Notes: generated by a model from the letters alone, not told the origin. 12,705 nt of DNA from DATECU01 sp035286745 (GCA_035286745.1 DATECU010000137.1:1-12705); one strand, 5' to 3'. Shown: positions 1 to 7,891, numbered from the stretch's first letter. Numbers and translations are program-made.

Positions 1-239
1 TGGTGGCTACCTGGCTGGGCGGCGGCGGAGTCGCTCGAGCCACGCTGGACATGCAGAAGAAGGCCAAGGCGGCCGGCTTCGAGGCAACGAACTGCATGTA
101 CTGCCACGGCGAGAAGCTCCCGAAGAAGGGGGCCGTCACCCAGAACGACCGTGGCAAGTGGTTGCTCGCCGAGAAGGACAAGCGCAAGGCCAAGGAGGTG
201 GACGTGGCCTGGCTCAAGGACTACGTCGAGAAGAAGTAG
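1..239 (+). CDS. small c-type cytochrome-like protein, 5' end outside the window
   Basis: The frame is open from base 3 to a TAG stop at 237-239 and probably continues upstream of the window. The visible 78 residues contain one heme c attachment motif, CMYCH (residues 31-35 counted from base 3, bases 93-107), followed by a very lysine-rich tail. A GTG at base 3 could serve as a start, but nothing resembling a signal peptide follows it. Covalent heme attachment happens outside the cytoplasm, so the true N-terminus with its export signal is most likely cut off. After CMYCH there is no methionine and no second histidine, so the usual distal axial ligand is not visible; the heme may be five-coordinate or use another residue. 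Similar short single-heme proteins are, as I recall, common in Acidobacteriota, but their role is not defined. Its 3' end faces the next gene with only 16 bp between stop codons. I am sure of the motif and unsure of the function. Confidence 0.75.
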   Translation, partial: VATWLGGGGVARATLDMQKKAKAAGFEATNCMYCHGEKLPKKGAVTQNDRGKWLLAEKDKRKAKEVDVAWLKDYVEKK

Positions 240-255
240 ACCTTGGCGGCGACCA

Positions 256-2331
256 TCACGGCACCGCGAAGATCAGGTCGTCGTGATCGATGTAGGAGCC
301 GGTCGCGCAGGCAGCGGCGCTGCCCTGATAGCGAAAGCGGGCCCTGACCGCCTGCAGCGATCCCGTGGGCAGCGTATAGGTCGCGCTCATGGCGTGGGCC
401 CCGGTGGCGGTCGGGGTCAGGGTGGCCAGGAAGACCCAGCTCGGGCTCGCGGCGTCCGCTGCGTAGTACAGGTCCAGGGAGTTCTGAGTGGTGCTGTACA
501 CCCAGGCGGTGGCTTCCACCCGCACCGGACTGCCGGCGGCAAAAGGGGCTCCGCTCAGGCTGGACACCCGGATGCGCTCGTTAGACTCGTCGACGTGAAA
601 GGTCCCTGAGTTCCCGTCGGCGCACGAGTTGTTGACGGTGTTGGGCTGGTTCGGCTCGGGGCCCATGGTGCCGCGCCCGACCAGGAGCGTCCCCGAGTCG
701 CAGATGGCGGCCGCCCCCGAACAGCGGGGAGCCCTGAGCGTCGAATCGTAGGCCGCCATCACCACCGGTGGGTTGTTCACGTTCACCGTCAGGCTGGGAC
801 TCTCACCAAGGTTGCCGGCGGCGTCGTAGGCCCGCGCCACCAGGGTGCGCGCACCGTTGGCGACGACTTCGGTGTTCCAGTCGATGACCCAGGGGTAGCC
901 GCGGTCGGTGACGGCCAGCACGCCATCCACCCACAGCTCCACCCGAGCAATGCCCCGGTCGTCGACAGGTCGCACCGAGACCGGCACCGTGCCGATCAGG
1001 GTGGCGCCGCTGCTGGGCGCTAGAATGTCGGCTGCCGGCGGCACCGTATCCGGATCCGGCGCGCCCAACTGCCCCTTGGCCAGCTCGGCCATGTAGGCCG
1101 CCGCGATCTTCGAGAACTTGAGGGCATGGGCACAGGTGGGATCGGAGTTGGCCAGGGTATCGTTCTCGGTGTGGATGTTCGGGTTGTACTGGCTCATCAG
1201 CGACTCGAAGGGAATCGACGCCGCAAAGCCCCGGTTGTGCCAGGAAGCGTGGTCCGAGCAGCCGTAGCCGCACTGCGAGTCGGCATGGGTTAGGGTTGGC
1301 AGGTAGGTGGCCATCAGGCTGCGCACGAAGGCGTTCTGGCCGGCGTTCGTGAAGTCGGTCATGATCGCCACGTCGATGGTGGAGCCCTTGTAGTCCGTCA
1401 TGTCGAGCTGCATGACGCCGATGACGTTGATGCCGTCGGTCTTGTAGCGGCTGGCGATCTCGCCGGAGCCGCGCAGGCCCACCTCCTCCGCCGCGTAGGC
1501 CATGAACTTGACGGTGCGCTGGGGGTGGTAGTTCTTCGCCATGGCCACCCGGAACACCTCGGAGAAGCTGGCCACCCCGGAGGCATCGTCATCGGCACCC
1601 GGGGCCACCGCCGCGTTCGGCACCGGAGCGCCGGAACGAATCGAATCGAGGTGGCCGCCAATCACCACCACGTCGCCGGGTTGGGTGGTGCCGTCGATGG
1701 TGGCAATCACGGAAGGCTGGGCCCAGCCCGGATGCGGAAACAGCTCGACGTGGACGTCGCTGCGCCCCGCCGCCCACGACTCCCACTGCGTCTTCAGCCA
1801 CTGCGCGGCGTCGACGCCGGTGGTCGCGGTGTAGTAGCGGTTCTGGTAGGCGGAGAGGGTGGTGATCATGTTGACGATGCCCTGGCTGGTGAGCCCGGAC
1901 ATCAAGTCGTTGACCACCGGCGCGTTGTCGATGGCGTAGGCCCTGATCGCCTCCGGTGCCGAGGGCTCCAGAGCGTCCAGGGCTTCGGCCAGCGAGGGAT
2001 GCACGATGAAGCCACCGCAGCGGTTGAAGCGCGCGTGCATGGCGCGGGAGAGGCTCTCGATCTCGCTCTCCCGCAGCCGGACCAGAGCCCGCCCGTTGCG
2101 CTTGGCCAAAGGCGCTAGCACCACCTGCCAGTCGTCGGAGGAAGAGGAGGCGTTCAGGGCGCGGAGGTCCCGGCTGGCCAGGGTGACCCACTGGTCGGGG
2201 TCCTTCGCTTGCCGGTCTTTCTCTTGGGCCCAGAGCCAGGGCGCCAGAAGGGTGACCAGCCCGAATGCGAGCAGCACTCGGATCCCGAGGCGACCGCCAC
2301 CCCGCTCGAGACCGACAGCCGGTTGAGTCAT
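256..2331 (-). CDS. secreted M28 family zinc aminopeptidase with Ig-like and C-terminal beta domains
   Basis: This 691-residue exported metallopeptidase should remove N-terminal residues (leucine-preferring in the best-known relatives) from peptides outside the cell. Residues 1-35 form a signal peptide ending in WLWAQ. Residues 45-150 resemble the N-terminal propeptide-like region of Vibrio/Aeromonas-type leucine aminopeptidases. The M28 domain (about 190-415) has the full two-zinc set by analogy with that enzyme: H227 (GGHLDS), D247 (GADDDASG), catalytic E282 and metal-binding E283 (AEEVG), D310 (LDMTD) and H387 (IHTEND). The C354-C358 pair in CGYGCSDHASW matches the family disulfide. An Ig-like domain covers about 428-518 and a beta-rich C-terminal domain about 522-691, of a type I recall from myxobacterial secreted proteases. 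The ATG at 2331 is preceded by AGGAG at 2337-2341 with a 5-nt gap. The reading frame stays open far upstream, but that part is antisense to the HEAT-repeat gene and is not coding. Confidence 0.95.
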   Translation of the reverse strand: MTQPAVGLERGGGRLGIRVLLAFGLVTLLAPWLWAQEKDRQAKDPDQWVTLASRDLRALNASSSSDDWQVVLAPLAKRNGRALVRLRESEIESLSRAMHARFNRCGGFIVHPSLAEALDALEPSAPEAIRAYAIDNAPVVNDLMSGLTSQGIVNMITTLSAYQNRYYTATTGVDAAQWLKTQWESWAAGRSDVHVELFPHPGWAQPSVIATIDGTTQPGDVVVIGGHLDSIRSGAPVPNAAVAPGADDDASGVASFSEVFRVAMAKNYHPQRTVKFMAYAAEEVGLRGSGEIASRYKTDGINVIGVMQLDMTDYKGSTIDVAIMTDFTNAGQNAFVRSLMATYLPTLTHADSQCGYGCSDHASWHNRGFAASIPFESLMSQYNPNIHTENDTLANSDPTCAHALKFSKIAAAYMAELAKGQLGAPDPDTVPPAADILAPSSGATLIGTVPVSVRPVDDRGIARVELWVDGVLAVTDRGYPWVIDWNTEVVANGARTLVARAYDAAGNLGESPSLTVNVNNPPVVMAAYDSTLRAPRCSGAAAICDSGTLLVGRGTMGPEPNQPNTVNNSCADGNSGTFHVDESNERIRVSSLSGAPFAAGSPVRVEATAWVYSTTQNSLDLYYAADAASPSWVFLATLTPTATGAHAMSATYTLPTGSLQAVRARFRYQGSAAACATGSYIDHDDLIFAVP

Positions 2332-2355
2332 CACTGCTCCTCTCTCGAAGCGCGC

Positions 2356-2374
2356 GAAAGCCCCCTTGGCTTTC
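2356..2374 (-). other. stem-loop in the 5' leader of the peptidase gene
   Basis: GAAAGCC (2356-2362) and GGCTTTC (2368-2374) are perfect inverted repeats with a 5-nt loop. The hairpin ends 24 nt upstream of the peptidase ATG and lies inside the leader expected from the promoter at 2427-2456. No T-run follows it, so it does not look like a terminator. It could be an operator, an mRNA-stability element or a structure affecting translation. The symmetry is certain; the role is a guess. Confidence 0.45.
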
Positions 2375-2426
2375 AAGTCCAGCGAGGTCACAGCGGGACC
2401 CAGGGGGCGCCTTCCGAAGCTGGGGC

Positions 2427-2456
2427 AGGTTAAGCGGGCGCTTCGACACCTGTCAA
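2427..2456 (-). promoter_or_regulatory. sigma-70-type promoter for the M28 peptidase
   Basis: Read on the minus strand, a perfect -35 box TTGACA (2456-2451) is followed after 18 bp by TAACCT (2432-2427), which fits the TAnnnT form of a -10 box. Transcription would begin near 2420, leaving a leader of about 90 nt that contains the hairpin at 2356-2374. This is the clearest promoter in the window. The -10 box matches the consensus only at its key positions and the spacing is one base longer than ideal. Confidence 0.55.
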
Positions 2457-2510
2457 GCGGGGCACAGGGATCAGGGGATCGGAGCGACGACCCCAGGTCG
2501 GAGCCGGGCG

Positions 2511-2519
2511 TGCTACGCT
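2511..2519 (+). promoter_or_regulatory. possible extended -10 element for the HEAT-repeat gene
   Basis: TGCTACGCT at 2511-2519 combines a TGn extension with the hexamer TACGCT, about 67 nt before the GTG start of the HEAT-repeat gene. No recognisable -35 box sits 16-18 bp upstream. The rest of the 255-bp divergent gap (2332-2586) holds the peptidase promoter and leader and nothing else I can recognise. Confidence 0.3.
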
Positions 2520-2586
2520 GCCGGCCGGAGCGGAGGGTGCCCTGGTCGACACGGCACCCTCCCCGACGCATAGCGGAGAGGCGGGC

Positions 2587-4659
2587 GTGGATCCACAAGC
2601 GCCGGCAACCCAGCACAGCCCCGGCCAGGAGGCGGTGGCCGAGTTCGTGCTCTCCTTCGTGCAAGCGCTCTTGCGCACCGGCTACTACCTCCCCGACCAC
2701 CCCCAGGCGCGACGAGCCAAGGAGGGGCTGCACCGTCGCTTCGAGAGCCTGTTCCAGGGACGGCAGGAGCTGACGTTCATGGTGCAGGACCTGGGGGAGA
2801 CCTCGAGCATCCTGGTGGAGGGAGCACTCCCGGAAACCCAGCGCTTGAGCGCGCTCATGCCCACCGGCATGGCAGAGGTCTATGCGCCGCGGCTCGCTCA
2901 CTTCCTGGAGCGGAAGGACCTGGTCAGCCTGACCCTCAAAGAAGGCATGGAGGAGGAGGAGTTCTCGCACTTCATCGACGTGCTGAGCGAGCCGGGGGGC
3001 GGGGGCCTGGACGCCGCGGGCCGAGAGCGGTTCGTGACCCACCTGAACGAGAACGGGATCACCCACTTCTCGCTGGTCTTCAAGGAGGACCTGGTCGCTC
3101 CCGAGCGGCGATTGCCCTGGCGCGCCCAACTGGCGATCTCGCGGCTCAAGAAGGACCTCAAGCAGGTGCCGCTGTTCCACGATCTCGACGCCGCCGGGCT
3201 CCGCCTCTTGCGCCAGCAGACCCTCCATGAGGTGTTGCGACCCATCAGCCGCCCCGACCTTCTGGCCGCCCTGCTGATGAACAGCGATCTGGCCATGAGC
3301 CCGGAGGTCTCCGAAGAGGAGATCGAGGAGGAACTGGCCGGCTTCATCCCGGATTTCCAGGTGGTGCCCACCGGGCGAGCCGCCCTTCAGGCGCACCTGG
3401 CTTCGGCCGACCCCGAGGCTGCGCCCCGGCAGCGGCGAGCCCTGCAAAGACTGCTGCTCCGGCCCCCGGGGAAGGACCTGCCGGGGGTGGCCGAGCTGGT
3501 GCGCGAGCTGTTCGAGCGAGGCCTGGTCGAGTTCGATCGCCTTCCGGCGGCCCTCCAGACCATCGTCTCGCTGGAACGCGACACCGACCGCTTCCTCGCC
3601 GAACGCAGCGCTACGCTGAAGCGCCTGGAGCAGGCGACCGACTACGACGCCTATCGCGTGCAGGCGCAGGCCCTGCTGCGGTTGGTCCCCGAGCTGCTGC
3701 GGCGCCAGCTCCTGGAGGAGGTGCTGGTGCTGGTCACCACGCTGCGCGGCCACGCGGCGTTGGGCGGAGGGCGCTCGGCAGCCGCCGCCGAGACCCTCGA
3801 ACGCTTGGCCAGCGGCGAGATGGCAGCGGCCTTCAAAGAGAAGTTCCTGACCGGGAGGAAGGAGGAACGGGCAGCCCTGGCCCCCACCTACCTGGCTCTG
3901 GGGGAGCGGATGCGCCCACAGCTCCTGGAGATCCTGAGAGAGGCCCCCGACGGCTGGGTGCGCAAGAACGCGAGCGAGGTGCTGCTGCGCATGGGGCCGG
4001 AGGCCACCGATGCCGTCTTGGCCGAGATCGCAAGCGGCAAGCTGCCCGCGGCAGCGGTCGCGGAGCTGGTGATGGTCTTCGGCGAGTTGCGCTCCGATCG
4101 CCCGGGAGTGCTGCGTTCGCTCCACGCCTACGCACGGAGCCGCGACCCCCACCTCCGCGAGGAGGCCGCCTGGGCGCTGTGCCGGATCCGCGGCGCCGCC
4201 GAGGAGGGGCTCTTCCTCCAACTCCTCGCCGACCCCGAGCTGGGGGTGCGCCGGCGGGCCCTGCGCTGTTTGCGAGCCGCCCGCTGCGGGGGCGCCTTCG
4301 GCCACCTGGTCGCCCTGCTCTCGCGGGTCGAGGACGAGCCGGGGCTCGAGGCCCTGGAGTCGAGCCTGTACGCCGCGCTCCCGGAACTGGCGGAGGCCGC
4401 GGGCTCGGCCGACCAGGAGGTCGAGGAATGGCTGGTGGTGCGCCTGGAGCAGAGCTTCCCGCACGGACTGCTGGCGGCCCTGCACCGTCCCCAGCGGCCG
4501 CTAGGTGAGGACGCCTTGCTGGCCCTGTGCGACGCCCTGGGCGCCGTCGGCACCAGGACCGCCCGCGACGTTCTCGGCTCCTTGAGCCACCGCCTCAAGG
4601 ACCCGTATCGCCAGCACCTACTGCGCGCGGTCCAGCGGATCGATTCCCGGATGCACTGA
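2587..4659 (+). CDS. HEAT-repeat domain protein of unknown function
   Basis: This 690-residue protein has no signal peptide and no membrane segment, so it should be cytoplasmic. The GTG start at 2587 has GGAGAGG at 2575-2581 with a 5-nt gap. The N-terminal part (about 13-260) is helical and acidic, with an EEEE run at 122-125 and a second acidic stretch near 240-250. It resembles the leading region of large bacterial HEAT proteins I have seen in myxobacteria-like genomes, but it has no motif I can name. From about 435 to 685, helix pairs with repeated pattern WVRKNASEVLLRMG, LREEAAWALCRIRG and VRRRALRCLRAARCGG mark HEAT/PBS-lyase-type repeats. Such alpha-solenoids usually act as protein-binding scaffolds. 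No catalytic residues are evident. It is divergent from the peptidase and 159 bp ahead of the EamA transporter; that gap lacks a clear terminator. The coding call is firm; the biological role is unknown. Confidence 0.9.
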   Translation: MDPQAPATQHSPGQEAVAEFVLSFVQALLRTGYYLPDHPQARRAKEGLHRRFESLFQGRQELTFMVQDLGETSSILVEGALPETQRLSALMPTGMAEVYAPRLAHFLERKDLVSLTLKEGMEEEEFSHFIDVLSEPGGGGLDAAGRERFVTHLNENGITHFSLVFKEDLVAPERRLPWRAQLAISRLKKDLKQVPLFHDLDAAGLRLLRQQTLHEVLRPISRPDLLAALLMNSDLAMSPEVSEEEIEEELAGFIPDFQVVPTGRAALQAHLASADPEAAPRQRRALQRLLLRPPGKDLPGVAELVRELFERGLVEFDRLPAALQTIVSLERDTDRFLAERSATLKRLEQATDYDAYRVQAQALLRLVPELLRRQLLEEVLVLVTTLRGHAALGGGRSAAAAETLERLASGEMAAAFKEKFLTGRKEERAALAPTYLALGERMRPQLLEILREAPDGWVRKNASEVLLRMGPEATDAVLAEIASGKLPAAAVAELVMVFGELRSDRPGVLRSLHAYARSRDPHLREEAAWALCRIRGAAEEGLFLQLLADPELGVRRRALRCLRAARCGGAFGHLVALLSRVEDEPGLEALESSLYAALPELAEAAGSADQEVEEWLVVRLEQSFPHGLLAALHRPQRPLGEDALLALCDALGAVGTRTARDVLGSLSHRLKDPYRQHLLRAVQRIDSRMH

Positions 4660-4818
4660 AGGACCACCTACCGATTAGACGTCCCGGTTGGACGACCCGG
4701 GCCGCGCCCGCTCGCAGGTCCGTCCGGGGCCCGACTCGCGTCCGGCACCTCGCTCCACGCGAGCTTCGGTTGGGGCCGGCGCAAAGCGTCCCGCCAGATC
4801 GCGTGAGATACTGCGCGC

Positions 4819-5706
4819 TTGGCCCATCTGGTGCTCGCCCTCACCGTCCTCGTGTGGTCGTTCTCGTTTCTGGCCGCGGCCCGCCTGCGTCAGGAGCTGT
4901 CGGTCGCCGAGTCCCTGGCCGCCCGCTTCGTGCCGGTCGCGGTGGGAGCGGGAGTCCTGCTGCTCGCCCGTCGCCCCTGGCGGATCCCACGGAACGCCTG
5001 GCCGGTGATCGTGGCGATGGGCCTGCTCGGGGTGCCTGCCTACAACCTCTTCTTCTTCATCGGCCTCAAGACCGTCCCCTCCGGCACCGCCGCCCTCATC
5101 GTGGCGCTCAACCCGGTGCTCACGGTCCTGCTCGCCTGGTGCTTCCTCGGCGAGCCCTTCGGCCTTCGCAAGACGCTGGGACTGGCCCTGTCCCTCACCG
5201 GCGTCTACGTGGTGATTCGATACGGGACCGAGCGATCCGTCGACGCACCCTACCTTACGAGCGCGCTGCTGCTGGCGCTGGCGCCGCTCAGCTGGGCCGG
5301 CTACACGGTGGTGGGGCGCATGATGCCACGCGGAACCAATACGTTTGACGCTTGCCTGGCGCTGCTCTTCGTGGGCTCGTTCCCGCTCGTCGTCTTCGCC
5401 GGTCCCGGTCTGGTCCGTACGCTGGCCGGAAGCCCGGGGGCCCTCGCCTCCGCCCTCTACCTTGCCCTCCCCTGCACGCTCTTCGGCTTCACGGCCTGGC
5501 TGTGGGCGCTCAGGCGCCTCCCGGCGGGCGAGGTCGCCGCCTTCGTCTTCCTGAACCCGCCGCTCGCCAACCTGTGGGCCTTCTTGTTCGAAGGAGCCAG
5601 GCTGCGCCCGCCATTCCTGGCCGGAGCCGCGGTCCTGCTGGCAGGGGTCGCATTCATCGCACTGCCCAGCCTCCGGCGGGTCGCCGCCGAGGCCTCCCCG
5701 CCCTGA
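4819..5706 (+). CDS. EamA/DMT-superfamily transporter (RhaT/YdcZ-like permease)
   Basis: This is a 295-residue integral membrane protein with about ten hydrophobic helices arranged as two EamA repeats (roughly residues 1-137 and 148-285). The first repeat ends with the family-typical run FLGEPFGLRKTLGLALSLTG and then a helix. The second repeat ends similarly, with ANLWAFLFEGARLRPPFLAG. Members export or exchange amino acids, metabolites or drugs across the inner membrane; the substrate cannot be read from sequence. The TTG start at 4819 is chosen because an in-frame TGA lies at 4804-4806, so no earlier start is possible, and starting later would cut into the first helix. There is no good Shine-Dalgarno sequence. 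A -10-like GATACT (4807-4812) ends 6 nt before the start, so a leaderless message is possible. It lies 63 bp upstream of the RidA-like gene on the same strand. Confidence 0.92.
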   Translation: MAHLVLALTVLVWSFSFLAAARLRQELSVAESLAARFVPVAVGAGVLLLARRPWRIPRNAWPVIVAMGLLGVPAYNLFFFIGLKTVPSGTAALIVALNPVLTVLLAWCFLGEPFGLRKTLGLALSLTGVYVVIRYGTERSVDAPYLTSALLLALAPLSWAGYTVVGRMMPRGTNTFDACLALLFVGSFPLVVFAGPGLVRTLAGSPGALASALYLALPCTLFGFTAWLWALRRLPAGEVAAFVFLNPPLANLWAFLFEGARLRPPFLAGAAVLLAGVAFIALPSLRRVAAEASPP

Positions 5707-5769
5707 GCTGAGTCGGCCCTTCGCTCCAGGGCACTGGCGGCGGCCTGGCCTCGGAGGAATAATCGGCCC

Positions 5770-6213
5770 ATGAAAGCTCGACTTGTCGCGACCGCCGGCG
5801 CCTTGTGGTTGCTTTCCATGGGCGCCCAAGCCGCCGAACGCCAGTACGTCGGTCCCCGCCGGCCGGCCGATGTCGGCCAGCCACCGTTCAGCCGCGCGGT
5901 GCGGATAGGGGACACCGTGTACCTATCGGGCGAGATCGGCCGTACCCCGGAGGGCAAGGTCCCGGAGGACCCCGAGGCCGAGGCCAGGGTGGTCCTCGAC
6001 AACGTGAAGCGGACGCTGGGTGAAGCCGGCCTGACGATGGACGACCTGGTCTCGGTGCAGGTGTTCTGCACCGACCTGACGCTCTACGACGCCTGGAATC
6101 GCGTGTACCGGACCTACTTCACGAGGGAACTCCCGGCTCGCGCGTTCATCGGATCGGGGAAGCTGGTCTTCGGCGCCCGCTTCGAGGTCCAGGGGATCGC
6201 CGTCAAGCGCTGA
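5770..6213 (+). CDS. exported RidA/YjgF/UK114-family protein
   Basis: The 147-residue product has a signal peptide (about 1-21, ending AQA before AER) followed by one RidA domain (about 25-146). RidA enzymes hydrolyse reactive enamine/imine intermediates released by PLP enzymes, normally in the cytosol. The active-site arginine of true RidA proteins appears as R124 (LPARAF), and the conserved glutamate as E139 (RFEVQG). They are 15 residues apart, as in E. coli RidA (R105/E120). The YLSGEIG and NVKRTLGEAGLTMDDLV motifs are also typical. An export signal places the protein in the periplasm or outside, which is unusual and makes the classic PLP-coupled role uncertain. The ATG has GGAGG at 5753-5757, but with a 12-nt gap that is longer than ideal. 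A -10-like AATAAT (5758-5763) ends 6 nt before the ATG. A possible terminator follows the gene. Confidence 0.92.
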   Translation: MKARLVATAGALWLLSMGAQAAERQYVGPRRPADVGQPPFSRAVRIGDTVYLSGEIGRTPEGKVPEDPEAEARVVLDNVKRTLGEAGLTMDDLVSVQVFCTDLTLYDAWNRVYRTYFTRELPARAFIGSGKLVFGARFEVQGIAVKR

Positions 6214-6224
6214 TCGCCGGGGCG

Positions 6225-6278
6225 GAGCGCCCGACAGAGGACGCGCCTTCCGCCGGTGGGCGCTCTCTGGCCCCTTTT
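6225..6278 (+). terminator. possible rho-independent terminator after the RidA-like gene
   Basis: GAGCGCCC (6225-6232) and GGGCGCTC (6258-6265) form a perfect 8-bp stem around a 25-nt loop. A short TTTT follows at 6275-6278. The loop is long and the T-run is weak and 9 nt from the stem, so this is only a plausible terminator. It is well placed, 11 bp after the RidA-like stop codon and ahead of the FHA-PrsW gene. Confidence 0.3.
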
Positions 6279-6323
6279 GTGGCGGTCGGGGGGTCTGGTG
6301 TGGCCGGCGGATTCGAGCCGAGG

Positions 6324-6329
6324 TAGCAT
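6324..6329 (+). promoter_or_regulatory. -10-like hexamer immediately before the FHA-PrsW gene
   Basis: TAGCAT fits TAnnnT and ends 8 nt before the ATG at 6338. Transcription from it would start at or next to the start codon, giving a leaderless or near-leaderless message. No -35 box is recognisable. The nearest Shine-Dalgarno-like GAGG (6320-6323) is 14 nt from the ATG, too far for a normal site. Confidence 0.3.
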
Positions 6330-6337
6330 GGACGCCC

Positions 6338-7837
6338 ATGAAGCGGCTGATGCTGACCGAGGAAAGCGGACCTCACGCGGGCCGTGAGCACACCTTGGAG
6401 GGGGACGAGCTGACGCTGGGCCGCGACCAGGCGAGCCAGGTCCGCATCGAGGGTGCAGTCGGCGTGTCGCGCCGGCACGCCGCGATCCGGCTCCAGGGGG
6501 ATGCCTTCTGGGTGGCCGACCAGGGCAGCGCCAACGGAACCCTGGTCAACGGCCGGCGCCTCCCGGAGACCGGTGCCTGGCTGCAGAGCGGCGACCTCAT
6601 CGAGTTAGGCGTGGGGGGGCCGCGTCTGCGGGTTGCCATCGAGGGAGCGGAGGTTCCCGCGACCGACCCGGCCCTCACCGCCCTCGCCGGCCGCTCGGCT
6701 CGCCGTTCGCTGGTCGACGGCACCCTGTACGATCCGGAACGGCACCCCGAGCAGCAGCGCAACACCTCAGGTGTCGTCGTCCTCATGCTGATGATGGGCG
6801 CCGGCATCGCCATGGGCCTCTTGGTGGTGCTGATCGCCGCCTTCGAGCTGGGACCCGGGGCCTCCCTGGTGGGCGTGCTGGTGGCCTTCGCCCCGGCCCC
6901 GGTCTACCTGGCGGTTTGGCTCTGGCTCGACCGCTACGACCCCGAGCCGGGGTGGGCCCTGGCCGGGGTATTGCTGTGGGGGGCGGGGGCCGCCACCTTC
7001 GTCTCCCTGGTCATCAACACGGCGTTTGGCGCGGTGGCACACAGCGTGACCGGGGACAAGGGCCTGGCCCAGTTCCTCTCCGCCAGCATCTCGGCACCTT
7101 TCGTCGAGGAAGCGGCCAAGGGGCTGGCGGTGCTGATCATCTTCCAGGTGCTGCGGCGCGAGTTCGACGGCGTGCTCGACGGTGTCGTCTACGCCGGGGT
7201 GGTGGCCCTCGGCTTTGCCACCGTCGAGAACGTGCTCTACTACGGCCGCAGCCTGGCCAAGGGCGGGGCCAGCACCTTGCTGATCGTATTCGTTTTGCGC
7301 GGCATCCTGGGCCCCTTCAGTCACGCGGTCTTCACCTCCATGACCGGGATCGGCTGCGGCCTGGCTCGGCAGAGCCACCACCCGCTGGTGCGGGCGGCGG
7401 CTCCGGTCGGCGGCTATCTGGGCGCGGTGTTCCTGCACTTCCTCTGGAACACGCTGGCCGGGGTAGCCGGCGCCTGGTTCCTGGCGGTCTACGTGGTCTT
7501 GTGGGTGCCCCTGTTCCTGGTCTTTTTCGGGGTGGTGGTCTGGATGGGGTTTAGGGAATCGGCGCTCATCCGCCGCATGCTGGCCCCCGAGGTGGCGCTG
7601 GGCCTGATCAGCCAGCAGCACGCCGACATCGCCGGAAGCTGGCCGCGGCGCGTGCGCTGGCTGCTCGGCGATCTGGGCCGGCTGCAGGCGCGGCGGCGCT
7701 TCCTGCACGCAACCACGCGCCTAGCGATGTCCTACTGGCACGCCGAACGCGCCGCCAACGCAGGGGGTGAGACCATCAGCGCCGGCCTCATCCCCAACTT
7801 CCGCGGCGAGGTGGCACGCCTCAAGGCGGAGGTCTAG
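6338..7837 (+). CDS. FHA domain fused to a PrsW-family intramembrane metalloprotease
   Basis: This 499-residue protein has two parts. Residues about 5-100 form an FHA domain with the phosphothreonine-binding signature: G28-R29 (LGRD), S44-R45-R46-H47 and N66-G67 followed by N71-G72. Residues about 145-405 are hydrophobic and carry the PrsW/CAAX-protease-like motifs: E257-E258 with K261 (FVEEAAKG), E297-N298 (FATVEN), H329 (FSHAVFTSMTG) and H367 with W370-N371 (FLHFLWN). A cytoplasmic tail of about 95 residues, basic in part, follows. PrsW of Bacillus subtilis cuts the anti-sigma factor RsiW as site-1 protease during envelope stress; other members have unknown substrates. A cytoplasmic FHA domain suggests recruitment to, or control by, a threonine-phosphorylated partner, plausibly a target of a Ser/Thr kinase such as the one at 11436. 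The ATG at 6338 places the FHA domain at the very N-terminus as expected. An ATG at 6328 is out of frame. Confidence 0.93.
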   Translation: MKRLMLTEESGPHAGREHTLEGDELTLGRDQASQVRIEGAVGVSRRHAAIRLQGDAFWVADQGSANGTLVNGRRLPETGAWLQSGDLIELGVGGPRLRVAIEGAEVPATDPALTALAGRSARRSLVDGTLYDPERHPEQQRNTSGVVVLMLMMGAGIAMGLLVVLIAAFELGPGASLVGVLVAFAPAPVYLAVWLWLDRYDPEPGWALAGVLLWGAGAATFVSLVINTAFGAVAHSVTGDKGLAQFLSASISAPFVEEAAKGLAVLIIFQVLRREFDGVLDGVVYAGVVALGFATVENVLYYGRSLAKGGASTLLIVFVLRGILGPFSHAVFTSMTGIGCGLARQSHHPLVRAAAPVGGYLGAVFLHFLWNTLAGVAGAWFLAVYVVLWVPLFLVFFGVVVWMGFRESALIRRMLAPEVALGLISQQHADIAGSWPRRVRWLLGDLGRLQARRRFLHATTRLAMSYWHAERAANAGGETISAGLIPNFRGEVARLKAEV

Positions 7838-7891
7838 CTAGCCCCCGGCCCGCCCGCGACCGGATCCGGCCGGCAAGGGGCGGCTCTTCCT

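Noticed and set aside
2332..4485. Minus-strand frame continuous with the peptidase and open for another 718 codons
   Set aside because: It is antisense to the HEAT-repeat gene, has Gln/Leu/Gly/Arg-rich composition typical of high-GC shadow frames, and the peptidase signal peptide and ribosome binding site mark the real start at 2331.
4751..4766. Short inverted repeat CTCGC/GCGAG before the EamA gene
   Set aside because: The stem is only 5 bp, no T-run follows, and such matches are common in GC-rich DNA; not called a terminator.
4675..5829. Minus-strand open frame (about 384 codons) opposite the EamA transporter
   Set aside because: Its Gly/Gln/Glu/Arg-rich composition is that of a shadow frame; the plus strand encodes a clear ten-helix permease.
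7859..7868. Perfect palindrome CCGGATCCGG after the FHA-PrsW gene
   Set aside because: It has no loop, no adjoining T-run and no second copy; restriction-site-like palindromes of this length are expected in GC-rich sequence.
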